Assembly: GCA_023091735.1 (NCBI GenBank)
Contig: JALKBU010000404.1
Location: 1 to 42,527 of the forward strand
DNA from: Trichomonas tenax
Taxonomy: Eukaryota > Parabasalia > Trichomonadida > Trichomonadidae
Direction of reading: 5' to 3'
DNA: 42,527 bases
Positions 1-9,655 of the stretch are shown here, in pieces (position 1 is the stretch's first letter; the number at the start of each line of letters is the position of its first letter). A model generated the notes under the pieces. That model worked only from the letters and a program-made list of their open reading frames with translations. It ran no database searches and was not told the origin of the DNA. The translations under genes were made by a program, and so were the position numbers.

Positions 1-129
1 TTATAAAAATTGTGTTTAATTTGTAGTCCAAGCTATAAGTGAAAACATATTTCATCAGCAAACGTGTTCACACATGATAGAATCTGATAGAAAGAAATAT
101 CATCTTTATAATCAAACAATTTGTAATAT

Positions 130-216
130 TTATTCTTCATCTGAAGAGGGTAAAAAGTCGGGGTCATGCTCGTCCACAATTTCTTCATCAAATTTGATAA
201 ACCTATAGAAATTAAA
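130..216 (-). pseudogene. Short acidic C-terminal tail, possible remnant of an element gene
   Basis: On the minus strand a 28-codon open stretch ends in a TAA at 130-132. It reads as an acidic, Ser-rich tail ending in DPDFLPSSDEE, which looks like a genuine protein C-terminus. A TGA in the same frame at 217-219 cuts it off, and I see no start codon or larger open frame. It lies in the gene-poor left end beside the broken primase gene, so it may be the end of a decayed mobile-element gene. The parent protein is not recognised. The stretch is short enough to be chance. Confidence 0.25.
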
Positions 217-487
217 TCACCTATAAGTATTATATTAGAAGTAATATATGAAAAAGATTATATCCCAATGTTTTATATTAATTAAAATGAAAATTGTTTA
301 TTTTTATAATGTCACTATGTCACCGTTTTCACCAGATAAAAATCATTCTCTAAAAAAGTTGGGCACCAAGGCAAATGGGCTACCAATAAATTATAACCAA
401 TAAATCAAAACCCAAAAATAATAATACTATGTTATGAAAAAAAACCTAAAATTTTATCTACAACAAAAGGGCACGATATAGCACAAA

Positions 488-1336
488 ATGAACACAGAAG
501 ATATATAAGAAAACGTATTAGATGATTTGTTTACAAAAGTCTCACTAGAAGATATGATTGGAAACGACACTGTGAATCTCTATAACTATTTAAAGCATGA
601 TGGTGGGAAGGGCAAAACTACCGGTAAAGCTATATTAGTTAATGAGATCAATAACCATGCTGTAGTGGACTTTGATATAAATAAAAACTATGATAAAAAA
701 CAAAAAGAGATAATAAGAAACAACATATTAAATAAGTTATCTGATAATGATGTTGATGTTAAAACTGCTAGTGGTGGTTTACATGTTTATTGTTTAATGG
801 ATGACTTTCAAGTAACTTCAAATTGAATAATTAAATGTTATACATGTGGTGATTATGATATTGATCTAATGTCATGTTATGATAAATCTAAAAGAAGTTT
901 AATAGTAGCAGTCGGATCAAAAGTTAGAAGAAATCACAGAGAACCAGTTAATACATATGAATTTATCAGAAACAGATATAAGAGTGTTTTGTCTAGAAAT
1001 ATAAACGATGTATTATCATCGTTAGATATTAAAATAACAATAGATCATAATGAAGCTATAAATGATAAAAGTGATTTATTTATTTCTGATGAATTAGCTA
1101 AAGTACTTGTTGATGGATTAGATGGTTTAACTGTTCATAATGCCGGTAATATAAGTTTAGAAAAAGAAATCACATTATATGTTCTATTTCAATCTATTAA
1201 TAGTTTACCAGATGATTTGATTGAAGAAGCATATAGTAATGTATATGAGAAATGTGAATTAACAATAAACGCCAGACAGAACTTCTATAAAGCTAGATCT
1301 AGATATTGTTGTTTGAATGTTTCAAATAATTGCTGA
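488..1336 (+). pseudogene. Broken archaeo-eukaryotic primase/polymerase (AEP/PrimPol-like) gene
   Basis: One reading frame from the ATG at 488 to the TGA at 1334-1336 carries AEP-type motifs in order. A VVDFDI strand gives the acidic motif I, then SGGLHVYC gives the SxH-like motif II. A YDIDLMS segment gives the motif III acidic residues, followed by a VAVGS strand typical of the prim-pol fold. AEP enzymes make primers or copy DNA in replicons, viruses and mobile elements. The frame is interrupted twice, by TAA at 506-508 and TGA at 824-826; the sequence on either side of each stop is in the same frame and reads as one protein. No helicase region follows, so the gene is probably also truncated. 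The AT-rich codon use and gene-poor surroundings fit a decayed mobile element. The family call rests on motif order alone. Confidence 0.6.
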
Positions 1337-1361
1337 TAACAGAAAGTAAAATAACTCTTAA

Positions 1362-1556
1362 AAACATTTACGCAAGAGAGCCCAATATAGTTTGCAGGCC
1401 GCTAATGGAACATTTTGGGATGGTGCGCGCGCAATGGGGGAATGTTGCAGAAGGCGGCCTGGCTTGTTAGCTATTAATGGACTAGAGAAGGTTGGGAAGG
1501 AAGCTGCGGGAGGTACTATATCAGACTCTGTCAAACCGTTTAAACCGCAATACTAG
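1362..1556 (+). other. GC-rich short ORF fragment of unknown origin
   Basis: A 64-codon open frame runs from just after a TAA (1359-1361) to TAG at 1554-1556. It has no suitable ATG near its beginning. By eye its G+C is about one half, including a GCGCGCGC run near 1427, against strongly AT-rich DNA on both sides. The translation looks protein-like, with segments such as QAANGTFWDGARAMGE and GLEKVGKEAAGGTISD. It follows the broken primase gene directly and may be the tail of a second gene from the same foreign element. I do not recognise the family. Confidence 0.3.
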
Positions 1557-2740
1557 GTCAGATCACTTTTGACATTTCAAATGTAAGTTGTCAGAAATCT
1601 TTCGATGTTAACATTCGCAATAAATCCAGGACTATGCTAATCATAACTTTTTAAAAGATCAATATGACAATACTTACATGTCAGATGTCAGATAAATTTT
1701 TGAGGGATCTTTTCATAAAAATTTTCAATGATATATATCATTTTTATCATTTCCAAATGCTCCTTCTATATCGTCCGATTATCAATGTCAATAAAAAATA
1801 AAGAAAATCAGCATTTTCAATTTTCTGTTTTTCACAGAATCGAGATATCTGAAGACAAAATATTGTATGAGAATACAATATCTCTTCGGAGAGTGTTTAT
1901 ATCATTGAATCACTGAAATATCGATTATATAATGTGTTTTCTTTTTTTCATAAAAATTTTCAATGGTAACATATTATAACATATTATATTTATATGTCTA
2001 TCATACAATAAATCGTAAATAATATTAATTCATATCGGCAAATGCTTTTAATATAGATTATTCAAATTTTCAAATTTTTAAAAGTTGATATCTGATTATC
2101 TATTATTGTTTCCCTTATAGTTTATCAATTATCAACCACATATGCATGAATATTATTTTGATTTGACTTGATGTGAACTAATTTGATTCTCTGAATCTCA
2201 ACACATATGATTATATGCATCTTCATCTATATATCCATATTTAATAGATCATCAATATAATGTGATACACGTTTAAATATGCCAAGATGATAATGTTAGC
2301 ATAAGTAACTCCATATACTTTGCCGTTTAAAACTAAACAACAAGGCCTCAATAATCAGAATTCATTTCAATACATTTACCCATGCCATGAATGAGATTTT
2401 GATTTTAATATCGATCCACATTTCTCAACTTTTGAGTTTCATAATGCACACATCTGTGGCATATTCAGAAGATATGTGACTATAATGCTGCACTATTTAT
2501 CTTTTCTAAATGCTCTTCAAACCATTTTTTTACAAAATGATGTATTTTTTGTATTCCAAAAACTGGAAAAGTTGGGTACTTAAAATAATTTATAAAATAT
2601 TGAATGCCCATCCTAAGCATTTTTTCAAATGAATTCTATAATTTTACATTCTTTATTCCAATAAAACAATGTTTTTGTCAACAAGAAAAAATTGGCCGTT
2701 TAAAAAAACAGGACCAAAGGTAGCCGTTTAAAAAAGCAAA
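1557..2740. other. AT-rich gene-free stretch with short repeats
   Basis: I see no coding region here. A 21-nt direct repeat (TTTTCATAAAAATTTTCAATG, one base over the quotable length, so cited by position) occurs at 1710-1730 and 1945-1965. The motif GCCGTTTAAAA occurs near 2322, at 2695 and at 2723; the last two are 28 bases apart and lie just before the ORF at 2741. Everything else is low-complexity AT-rich sequence. Confidence 0.4.
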
Positions 2741-3063
2741 ATGCATCAGCAAGACGTATTGGAGCTGCTTACAGAGCTAGATAGAATGGTTCGTCTTGCT
2801 GAATACCGATTTAGTCACTCACTACGAGAAACAGCCGCAGAATTTACCGCCAACAATCAGCAAGCTGTTCAAACAGCTGTAGTACGAACAGCTCTAGGAC
2901 TGCCATGGTACAGGGGCTATCACTTATGAGGCTGCAGTTTGGTGTTTGTCAGAATCTTCACGATTTGTTGCAAAAAAAGTTAAATTCAGCTCCAAAACGC
3001 ATGATACCGCATTTCCTGTCCCACAAGGAATTTTGTGTTCAACATTTAGCGCTCTTATATTGA
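2741..3063 (+). pseudogene. Possible frameshifted small gene, unknown product
   Basis: An ORF with an ATG at 2741 encodes 62 residues of amphipathic, protein-like sequence (for example ELDRMVRLAEYRF) and stops at 2927-2929. Before that stop, a second frame opens with an ATG at 2905 and continues for 52 residues to a TGA at 3061-3063, again with protein-like composition (QNLHDLLQKKL). A single -1 shift near 2900 would join them into one protein of roughly 105-110 residues. The G+C is higher than in the flanks. I do not recognise a family. It could be a decayed mobile-element gene or a chance pair of ORFs. Confidence 0.3.
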
Positions 3064-3476
3064 TATTTATTCTATTTTTATTGTTTTGTTTTTGTTTTAA
3101 ATATATTTCATTACAAAATCTTACTATTTGTGTTTTTATCGGAAAATACTGCATTTTTATTGACATCACTTCTTGAAAAGAATTGATAGCATAAAATTAA
3201 ACTCATGATTCTGCGTATACAATCTACATCTAACATTATTGTGCTATAATTATTTTGAATTGCGTTCAATTTTCAAAATTTTCACAATTTTGCTTAGAGG
3301 TTACTGAATTGTTCATTGGCCATTGTGCCCTCGGTAAATAGGCTCTGCATTAATTGTAGTCCCGATATCTTTAATAAAAGTCAGAATTAAAAAGAAATAA
3401 ATATTTTTTGATGGAAATCATAACTGCAAAAGTTCGGTATTCATGTTATTCCTGAAAAAGAATTGTAACTTTCAAA
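3064..3476. other. Intergenic region upstream of the calponin-like gene
   Basis: AT-rich DNA without a credible gene. Two small overlapping ORFs on opposite strands have low-complexity translations and are not supported. The last bases before the ATG at 3477 read AACTTTCAAAATG. A similar ACTTTTCAAAATG context precedes the ING gene and TTCTTCAAAATG precedes the GMF-like gene, which suggests a shared short-leader start context. Confidence 0.4.
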
Positions 3477-4115
3477 ATGCCCGCTCACTTCACTTGTGAA
3501 GGAATGTCAACAAGGCCTGATTCTATGGGTATTTATGGCGACTACCAGAAGAAGCGCGAAGCCGCCTACGACAAGGATCTCGAGAACAGAGTCCGCACCT
3601 GGATAGAGACGTTAATTGGCCACAAAATCCAGGGTGCTACTTTCCAGCAGGGCCTCAGGTCAATGAAGCCACTCTGTGAGGTTATCAACGCAGTTCAGCC
3701 AGGCAAGATCAAGAGAATCCGCGACTCAGAAGTTATGCTTTTCTGCCGCGAAAACTTCGGTTCCTTCTCCCAGGCGTGCCTCTCACTCGGTGTTGCACAG
3801 ACAGATCTTTGCCAGTTCGAGGATATCTACGACAACCGTAACATGGGTCAGTTCCTCATTACAATGATTTCCCTTGCTAGAAAGATTCAGTACATGCCAG
3901 GCTACAAGGGCCCAATCCTTGAGGATGCCGTCAAGCAGGCATCTGTAAACAAGAGAAACTTCACACAGGCTCAGCTCCGTGCTGGTGAGGCTGTTGTCCC
4001 ACTCGCCCAGGCTGGCATGAACGAGGCATCTTCCCAGGCTCTCGAGGCTTCCCGCTATGTTGAACATGGTATCATCATGGACCCAGCTAACAACCCACAC
4101 AACAAGAAGAAGTAA
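3477..4115 (+). CDS. Calponin/transgelin-like single CH-domain actin-binding protein
   Basis: This 212-residue protein resembles transgelin and calponin in size and layout. The calponin-homology domain spans about residues 25-140, beginning YDKDLENRVRTWIETLIG and including a GATFQQGLRSMKPLCEVIN segment where the family has the 'L.DG..LC.LIN' stretch. Near residues 165-190 the sequence VVPLAQAGMNEASSQA resembles the calponin-like repeat 'LQMGTNKGASQAGM'. Family members bind and bundle F-actin. The ATG at 3477 is the first in frame, and the stop TAA overlaps a TAAAATAAA polyadenylation-like signal, as is common in trichomonads. The C-rich wobble codons suggest high expression. It is convergent with the UBR gene, with only 60 bp between them. 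Confidence 0.85.
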   Translation: MPAHFTCEGMSTRPDSMGIYGDYQKKREAAYDKDLENRVRTWIETLIGHKIQGATFQQGLRSMKPLCEVINAVQPGKIKRIRDSEVMLFCRENFGSFSQACLSLGVAQTDLCQFEDIYDNRNMGQFLITMISLARKIQYMPGYKGPILEDAVKQASVNKRNFTQAQLRAGEAVVPLAQAGMNEASSQALEASRYVEHGIIMDPANNPHNKKK

Positions 4116-4175
4116 AATAAAAATACGGATAATTTTTGAAACGAAAACTTTTATATAAAAACAAATTTAAAAAAA

Positions 4176-7100
4176 TTACAAATCATTATAATTATGAGAC
4201 CATTCACCACTGAGATAAGAGTCGATGCATTCATTACACCGCTCCTTCGACAGTACCATGAAGCCAGAAGACTGAATTCCGACATTCTCGTCACCGAATT
4301 TATTCAAATATATTGGACGTTTGACAGCGAAGATGAATGGATCAGCAGGAACGATATACAGTGTTGTAGCAAGCTTTCCACTGATGCAGAACATCAGAAC
4401 TGGTTGAGTTTTCAATGAAAATACGTAATCTTGGATTTGATCGTTCGTGATCAAGTCCCCTGTTTGTACAACCCTGAACAGATCATCGGAGAAATTGTAT
4501 GCGCACAGTAAATCCTTTTCCCTAAACAGATCGATGTAGTTTTGAGGGAGATTTAAGCTGAATTGTCTGAGAGGAATTATCGGTATATGAAGTGTGTATT
4601 TGGCGTTCAAGGCCTCTTCTGAGAGAAGAGAAGACCAATCTAACTCAGAACTCTTAGAGATAACAATCTGCTTAAGTATTTCTATACGTCTGAAGATAAC
4701 ATATCTCCTGAGATCTGTCTTAAAAGTTAGCTTACCAATGAAGGCATTAGAATTAATGTCATCCAAAAGATATTTGGAAACAGTATCCTCGAACTCATCT
4801 TGATAGTCTTTGCTTTCCTCTTCATCAGTTGCCTTGACATATTTCAACATATTATACATAATATTAATCAAAATTATGAAAGAGTTGACAAATGCTTTTG
4901 GATTCAATCTAAATCTCACCTCTTGAATTCTGATGTGAGAGCACATAGTAGTCAATAAATTGGAATATCTTGATCCTCTAACGTGTATTCTTTCAAGAAA
5001 AACATCAATATCTTCTGTCATTTTTGATGGCTCTGTATCAAGCAAATCAGGAATAACGCTGTTCATCAGAGAGTTATCCATTGGGCATTGATAATAAACT
5101 GATGTGAGACATCCTCTGTGAATAGGGTGTTGACATGATGATATCTGAAAAATATCTCTATCTTTATGAATATATCCATCACAAAGATTTTCATCAACTT
5201 CAGAGAATACAGAAGACTTGAATATATGTATTGGATAAGAAAGATTTCCGCCGTGTTGGCATTTTGGGCATATTTTGTCTGTCTCTTCCTCTTCTTCTTC
5301 ACTATCAGATAGATTCATGAAGTTGTCCATGAACTTAGACATTACCGCTTTCTGATCAATAGCAGGCTGCTTTGGTTCTTCCTTCTCTTCATCTTTAAGC
5401 AGATTAACTGAAATCAAAAACTGTCTGCCAAGTTTTCCTGTTGATGAAATAATCTTTTCTATTGTATCTTCATAGATATTTCTCATATGTTTGACCATTG
5501 CAAAAGCCATGTGTTGTGCTGCCAAGTTCTTGGAATCGAAAATCTTAAAAATTAATTCTTCGAAGAATTGTTCATTGAACACATCACCAAGATTGTAATT
5601 TCCAATCTCAACGAAGTCTGGCATTTGCAAAAGAGATTCACCTTGGTGCGTGATTTCAGCGTGCATCTTTAACATAATGAAAATACTTACCCAAGGAACA
5701 AATGTTTGGCAATACCTTTCATCATTTAATCTGTAGTACATTCCAGCTGAAGTATCTTCTTTTGTTGTAATGCTTAAAAAGTCGGGATCAACATCATTAA
5801 TACCGAACCACACGTATTCAATTGTTGTCCATTTAGCCTTAAGAACAGTCTTTATGTGAACAGAATATGAAATCAGCTTCATTGTTCTTTCATCTCTATT
5901 TATTATGTTTCTGTCGAACAAAAGACTGCCAAGGAAGAATATGAATGCTGTCTCTGCGTCCTCCATGTAATCTTTGGATGCTCCATTGACAAATGTATCC
6001 CAAATCATCTGTAAGAACTTAGATTTATCGTTTGTAATTGCAAACATAAGCTGAACACCAGCAAACGTCGGAAACATCATCTCACGAAAATTATCCGGAT
6101 GCAACATTCGAGTCATCGAGCGTTGTGTGTATTCTGATGTTCCCTTGAAGCATCCTTTATAAATTAGAAATACTGCTGCAAAGTGTTGAACAAGAGGAAC
6201 TGCAAAATGCCTGCATGCCAAATCAAAATCAATATTATGTTTTGCCGCAAAATTTTCCATTATCAACTTTGCTGAATCAACATTATGCCATAAATAGAAG
6301 CAAACAGCAGTATGCAGAGGAAGACATAGGGTAATTAGAGTAGATCCATTCAGAACACTTCCGTAGAACTCTTCACCTTCTGGATACTGGAATTTATCTT
6401 GTATGCAATCATAGTAAGCTTCTAAAATTTCTGCGTCAATCAAATTCCTTCGGGAGAATACTTCCAAAATAGAATATATTGGACCAACTATGTAGTAAAA
6501 AACATATCCTATTCCCTCATTATCGTTGTCATAATCAGCAATTACTTTCGAAAACGAGAATCCAAATTCAAGTTCTTGGGCGTAATTTATAGCAATTTTG
6601 ATAATTTGGGGTGTTAAATGTTTCGTTATATCGTTTGTTATTATAATGTTGAATATTGCACTCATGTATGAAGCCGCATATATAACAATCCTTGCCTTGT
6701 TTATAGTCTGGATATCAAAGTCTCGGCATTGAAGGAGGGCTTTCATAAAACCTGAGATCCAGCCAATTAAATCATTTGTATCTGGATCTGTAAATCTTTT
6801 TGTATTGACAATAAACTTCTCTGTGAAGAAGTGAAAATATGTTGATGATAAAATCTTGTAGTTACTCACCACATCATCGTTGTTTAAGACAACAGCACCA
6901 ATAAATTCGTCAATAAAATCGAGGCAGTAGTCAAGGAACGCTTCGCCGTAAGTTAAACAGAAATCATTTTCGATAATCATTGAGCAAAAGAAATTAATTG
7001 CATTTTTTGCTTGAGACTTTGGAAATTCGCCAAAATGTCTGAGCGTTTCATCGAAGTCCATCTTCTCCATAACGGTTTTTGATATTAATTCTGAAACTCC

Positions 7101-7571
7101 ATTTCCACAATTTGCAAGTTCGGTAAACATCGAAAACGGGCAACACGTTGAGAAAGTACTGCCCCGTAATGCTTGTTCAAGTTTATTTCGCTCGTTTAGA
7201 TCAAGTCTAAGTGTGTTTTGCTCGTTGAAATCTTTGCGATGATCAGAACATGAGTTATCCAGATCCCAGTTGATAGGATTTCCGCAATCACATGTAAAAT
7301 TCTCTGATACGTGGTACGAAACGTTGTGACCTTCATGATTGGAATGTAAATAACATGGAACACATATGCAAGATTTCGTCAATGCGGTATTTGAGCGACT
7401 GCATTCCCTGCAGAATATCGCAATTGCTCTGTCTTCGAAACTTCGGTGACATTGATATGATTTGTCGTGATTTCTCAGGTATTCCATGTACCGAAAGACA
7501 TCGTTTGTGTCAAGTTCAAGAGATTCGAGGAAGATTCGATTGCAAACACATTCGTCAACCTCCTCGATCAT
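4176..7571 (-). CDS. UBR-box RING E3 ubiquitin ligase (N-recognin family)
   Basis: This 1131-residue protein has a zinc-binding UBR box at about residues 50-115. It is visible as CRECSR...CICVPCYLHSNHEGH followed by FTCDCGNPINW and a final C-x2-H. A long helical middle follows, and then an acidic run of glutamates at about 755-765 just before a C-terminal RING-H2-like domain (CPKCQ at about 767, CQHPIHRGC, YQCPMDNS). The last 300 residues match the helical C-terminal region seen in UBR1/UBR2-type ligases. These enzymes recognise destabilising N-terminal residues and ubiquitylate the substrate for proteasomal degradation. The family is usually 1700-2000 residues, so this is a compact version, and I could not see the ClpS-like N-domain. 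The start ATG is at 7569-7571. A candidate initiator TCACCCTTTTTA lies at 7601-7612 (minus strand). Confidence 0.85.
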   Translation of the reverse strand: MIEEVDECVCNRIFLESLELDTNDVFRYMEYLRNHDKSYQCHRSFEDRAIAIFCRECSRSNTALTKSCICVPCYLHSNHEGHNVSYHVSENFTCDCGNPINWDLDNSCSDHRKDFNEQNTLRLDLNERNKLEQALRGSTFSTCCPFSMFTELANCGNGVSELISKTVMEKMDFDETLRHFGEFPKSQAKNAINFFCSMIIENDFCLTYGEAFLDYCLDFIDEFIGAVVLNNDDVVSNYKILSSTYFHFFTEKFIVNTKRFTDPDTNDLIGWISGFMKALLQCRDFDIQTINKARIVIYAASYMSAIFNIIITNDITKHLTPQIIKIAINYAQELEFGFSFSKVIADYDNDNEGIGYVFYYIVGPIYSILEVFSRRNLIDAEILEAYYDCIQDKFQYPEGEEFYGSVLNGSTLITLCLPLHTAVCFYLWHNVDSAKLIMENFAAKHNIDFDLACRHFAVPLVQHFAAVFLIYKGCFKGTSEYTQRSMTRMLHPDNFREMMFPTFAGVQLMFAITNDKSKFLQMIWDTFVNGASKDYMEDAETAFIFFLGSLLFDRNIINRDERTMKLISYSVHIKTVLKAKWTTIEYVWFGINDVDPDFLSITTKEDTSAGMYYRLNDERYCQTFVPWVSIFIMLKMHAEITHQGESLLQMPDFVEIGNYNLGDVFNEQFFEELIFKIFDSKNLAAQHMAFAMVKHMRNIYEDTIEKIISSTGKLGRQFLISVNLLKDEEKEEPKQPAIDQKAVMSKFMDNFMNLSDSEEEEEETDKICPKCQHGGNLSYPIHIFKSSVFSEVDENLCDGYIHKDRDIFQISSCQHPIHRGCLTSVYYQCPMDNSLMNSVIPDLLDTEPSKMTEDIDVFLERIHVRGSRYSNLLTTMCSHIRIQEVRFRLNPKAFVNSFIILINIMYNMLKYVKATDEEESKDYQDEFEDTVSKYLLDDINSNAFIGKLTFKTDLRRYVIFRRIEILKQIVISKSSELDWSSLLSEEALNAKYTLHIPIIPLRQFSLNLPQNYIDLFREKDLLCAYNFSDDLFRVVQTGDLITNDQIQDYVFSLKTQPVLMFCISGKLATTLYIVPADPFIFAVKRPIYLNKFGDENVGIQSSGFMVLSKERCNECIDSYLSGEWSHNYNDL

Positions 7572-8058
7572 TTATTATAATAATTAGGGGTTGAAAAAAA
7601 TAAAAAGGGTGATTCTTCCCAAGCACCTTTGAATAAGCAACTTTTGTTTATAACATCTTCAACCAGAATCAAAACCAAAGACTCCTCATAAAAGGCGGGT
7701 AACTATTTGAGCTCACTTTTTTAGGGTCTATTCTTTTGCAGATAGATCTATTCTACCATATCACAAGATGTGAGAAAAATATATTTTGAAATGGAACATG
7801 AAACAATAAAGATTTTAGATGCTTTTTGTCACGGCGTCTCAGGGCGTCCCCGACGAAATAATTTTGACACTTCTTGTCCCCAAAAATTCTCTAAAGATTT
7901 AAAATAATCACGAGTACATATTTTCTAACATAAATCCCTAATCATCATAAATATTAGAAATGGATTCAAGAAGGAAAAACCAACATAGGGTTATTCAACC
8001 AAAATTGAAATATATTTTAGGGGGTATTTGACATAAAAGTGACGATTTCTGGCCAAAA
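7572..8058. other. Divergent intergenic region between the UBR and SRP68 genes
   Basis: No gene is supported in these 487 bp. A slightly GC-rich patch (CACGGCGTCTCAGGGCGTCC) lies at about 7830-7850. The region must hold both the UBR and SRP68 promoters. I see no perfect initiator next to the SRP68 ATG. Confidence 0.4.
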
Positions 8059-9588
8059 ATGACTGAAAAGAATCCCGCCCCGCAAGAAGTAGAAATTGTT
8101 CGTTCCGAACTTCAAGTTACAAACTTACTTCGCGGCAAGCAGCGCACTTATGGCGTTCCAGATAACCAATTTCTTCGTTACGCACAATATTGCAACCGTA
8201 GATGCAAAACAATCCGCACCAAACTCGGAATCAAGGGTGGCAAGGAGTTCGATTTGACGCCAGACAGATACCAAAACGTGCAGCATCTTGAGTTGCTTGT
8301 TCTCCAGGCTGACGGAATTTGGGCCAGATTCCGTGAACTCAAGAACAACGCAAGAGGGCCACGTCGCCAGCATGCCCTCCGCCGTCTTCGCAAATCTCTT
8401 GTTTGGTGGACACGTGCCCAGGAAGCTGCCAAGACATTCGCAACAGAGACAACACAATTAGAAGTCAACGCTTTCGCAAACTATGCATCTGCTACACTTG
8501 CGCTCGAATTAGGCCACTGGTCTGATGCTTTGAAGAAGTTCATAGACGTTTCTGAGACATTCAAGGCTCTTGGCCAATCTACAAAGGATACAAATCTCGC
8601 ACACCACTGCCACGACATTACAGAAGATATCGAACCACTTCTTATCTACTGCCGTTACAATATGGGCGATTCTGAAAATATTCAGGCTTCTGCTGAACTC
8701 AAGGAGAAGGTCAAGAACATTGTATCAATCAACGCTATGTCCTCTTCAACACGCAAGGTCAGCGAAGTCAAGTGGCGTGATTGGACAATTCCAATCAACC
8801 ACGAAGGCCTCAAATCGAAGCTTGCTAACATCGTCGACTTGATTCATGATACGCAGACAGAAATTTCAGATCATGACTTCCGTGTCACACTTTTTGACAG
8901 ACTTATCGCAGAATCTCACGGTGCACGCCAGATCGTCCACAATCTTGCTCAGCAAAACGCAAACGATGATCTCGCTCGTCTTGACCACTTCCTTCGCTGG
9001 AACAGCTTTGTTGCCACACTCGAAAGATCTCATGCTCTTATTGGCTCATTCAACACAGCTGCAGAGCGTGCTGAATTTGCTGGAAGAACATATTCTCGTA
9101 TTGTCGAAGTTCGTCCACAGTTCGAAGCTGACACAACCATCGAAGCTTACGAATACCTTTGGCACGCTATCAAGTGCTTCTACATCGGTAAAGCTAAGTC
9201 TGGTGCTGAAACAATTACAATGCTCCAGCGTGCTTACAACCATGCTACAAAGACAATTCAGATTATCGAGAGTGAATCTATCGAAGATCCACCAGCACTC
9301 AAGGGATGGGCAGAACGTATCTTGACAAAGATCCGCACAGCCAGAATCGAAGCTGTTGCTGCTGTTAACGGTCTCAAGAAGGATTCTGACAATACAGTTC
9401 AGAGGCCATTCCTTGCAGATCAGAAGTCATATGCTCCATGCGATACACTTGTCGTAGTTCCACCAAAGGCTAAAGTTATCACACCAAAGCCAATGATTTT
9501 CGATCTTGCAGGAGATTATCTTCAGTTCCCATCCTTAGAAGGTAAGCTTAAGAAGAAGGGTCTCGTCTCTAAGCTGAAGTTCTGGTAA
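8059..9588 (+). CDS. SRP68: Signal recognition particle subunit SRP68
   Basis: This 509-residue protein begins with the SRP68 RNA-binding domain. Conserved stretches include GVPDNQFLRYAQYCNRR at about residue 32, LGIKGGKEF, and ARGPRRQHALRRLRKSLVWW near residues 99-118, followed by YASATLALELGHWSDALKKF, a TPR-like helical repeat. SRP68 binds the SRP RNA together with SRP72 and helps couple the particle to its ER receptor during co-translational targeting. It is shorter than animal SRP68 (about 600-630 residues); the C-terminus is a basic KLKKKGLVSKLKFW tail. The codon use is that of a highly expressed gene. The CENP-C-like gene starts 67 bp downstream on the same strand. Confidence 0.9.
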   Translation: MTEKNPAPQEVEIVRSELQVTNLLRGKQRTYGVPDNQFLRYAQYCNRRCKTIRTKLGIKGGKEFDLTPDRYQNVQHLELLVLQADGIWARFRELKNNARGPRRQHALRRLRKSLVWWTRAQEAAKTFATETTQLEVNAFANYASATLALELGHWSDALKKFIDVSETFKALGQSTKDTNLAHHCHDITEDIEPLLIYCRYNMGDSENIQASAELKEKVKNIVSINAMSSSTRKVSEVKWRDWTIPINHEGLKSKLANIVDLIHDTQTEISDHDFRVTLFDRLIAESHGARQIVHNLAQQNANDDLARLDHFLRWNSFVATLERSHALIGSFNTAAERAEFAGRTYSRIVEVRPQFEADTTIEAYEYLWHAIKCFYIGKAKSGAETITMLQRAYNHATKTIQIIESESIEDPPALKGWAERILTKIRTARIEAVAAVNGLKKDSDNTVQRPFLADQKSYAPCDTLVVVPPKAKVITPKPMIFDLAGDYLQFPSLEGKLKKKGLVSKLKFW

Positions 9589-9640
9589 TTTTAGTTATTT
9601 TTCTTTCTGGTAAAGGCTTTTATTTTTTGGAATCAAAAAG

Positions 9641-9650
9641 TCACTTTTTT
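9641..9650 (+). promoter_or_regulatory. Initiator element (Inr) of the CENP-C-like gene
   Basis: The sequence TCACTTTTTT matches the trichomonad initiator TCA(+1)Y(T/A)Y(T/A). Transcription would begin at the A at 9643, giving a 13-base leader before the ATG at 9656. This supports 9656 as the start; the in-frame codon before it is a TTG. Confidence 0.6.
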
Positions 9651-9655
9651 ATTTG

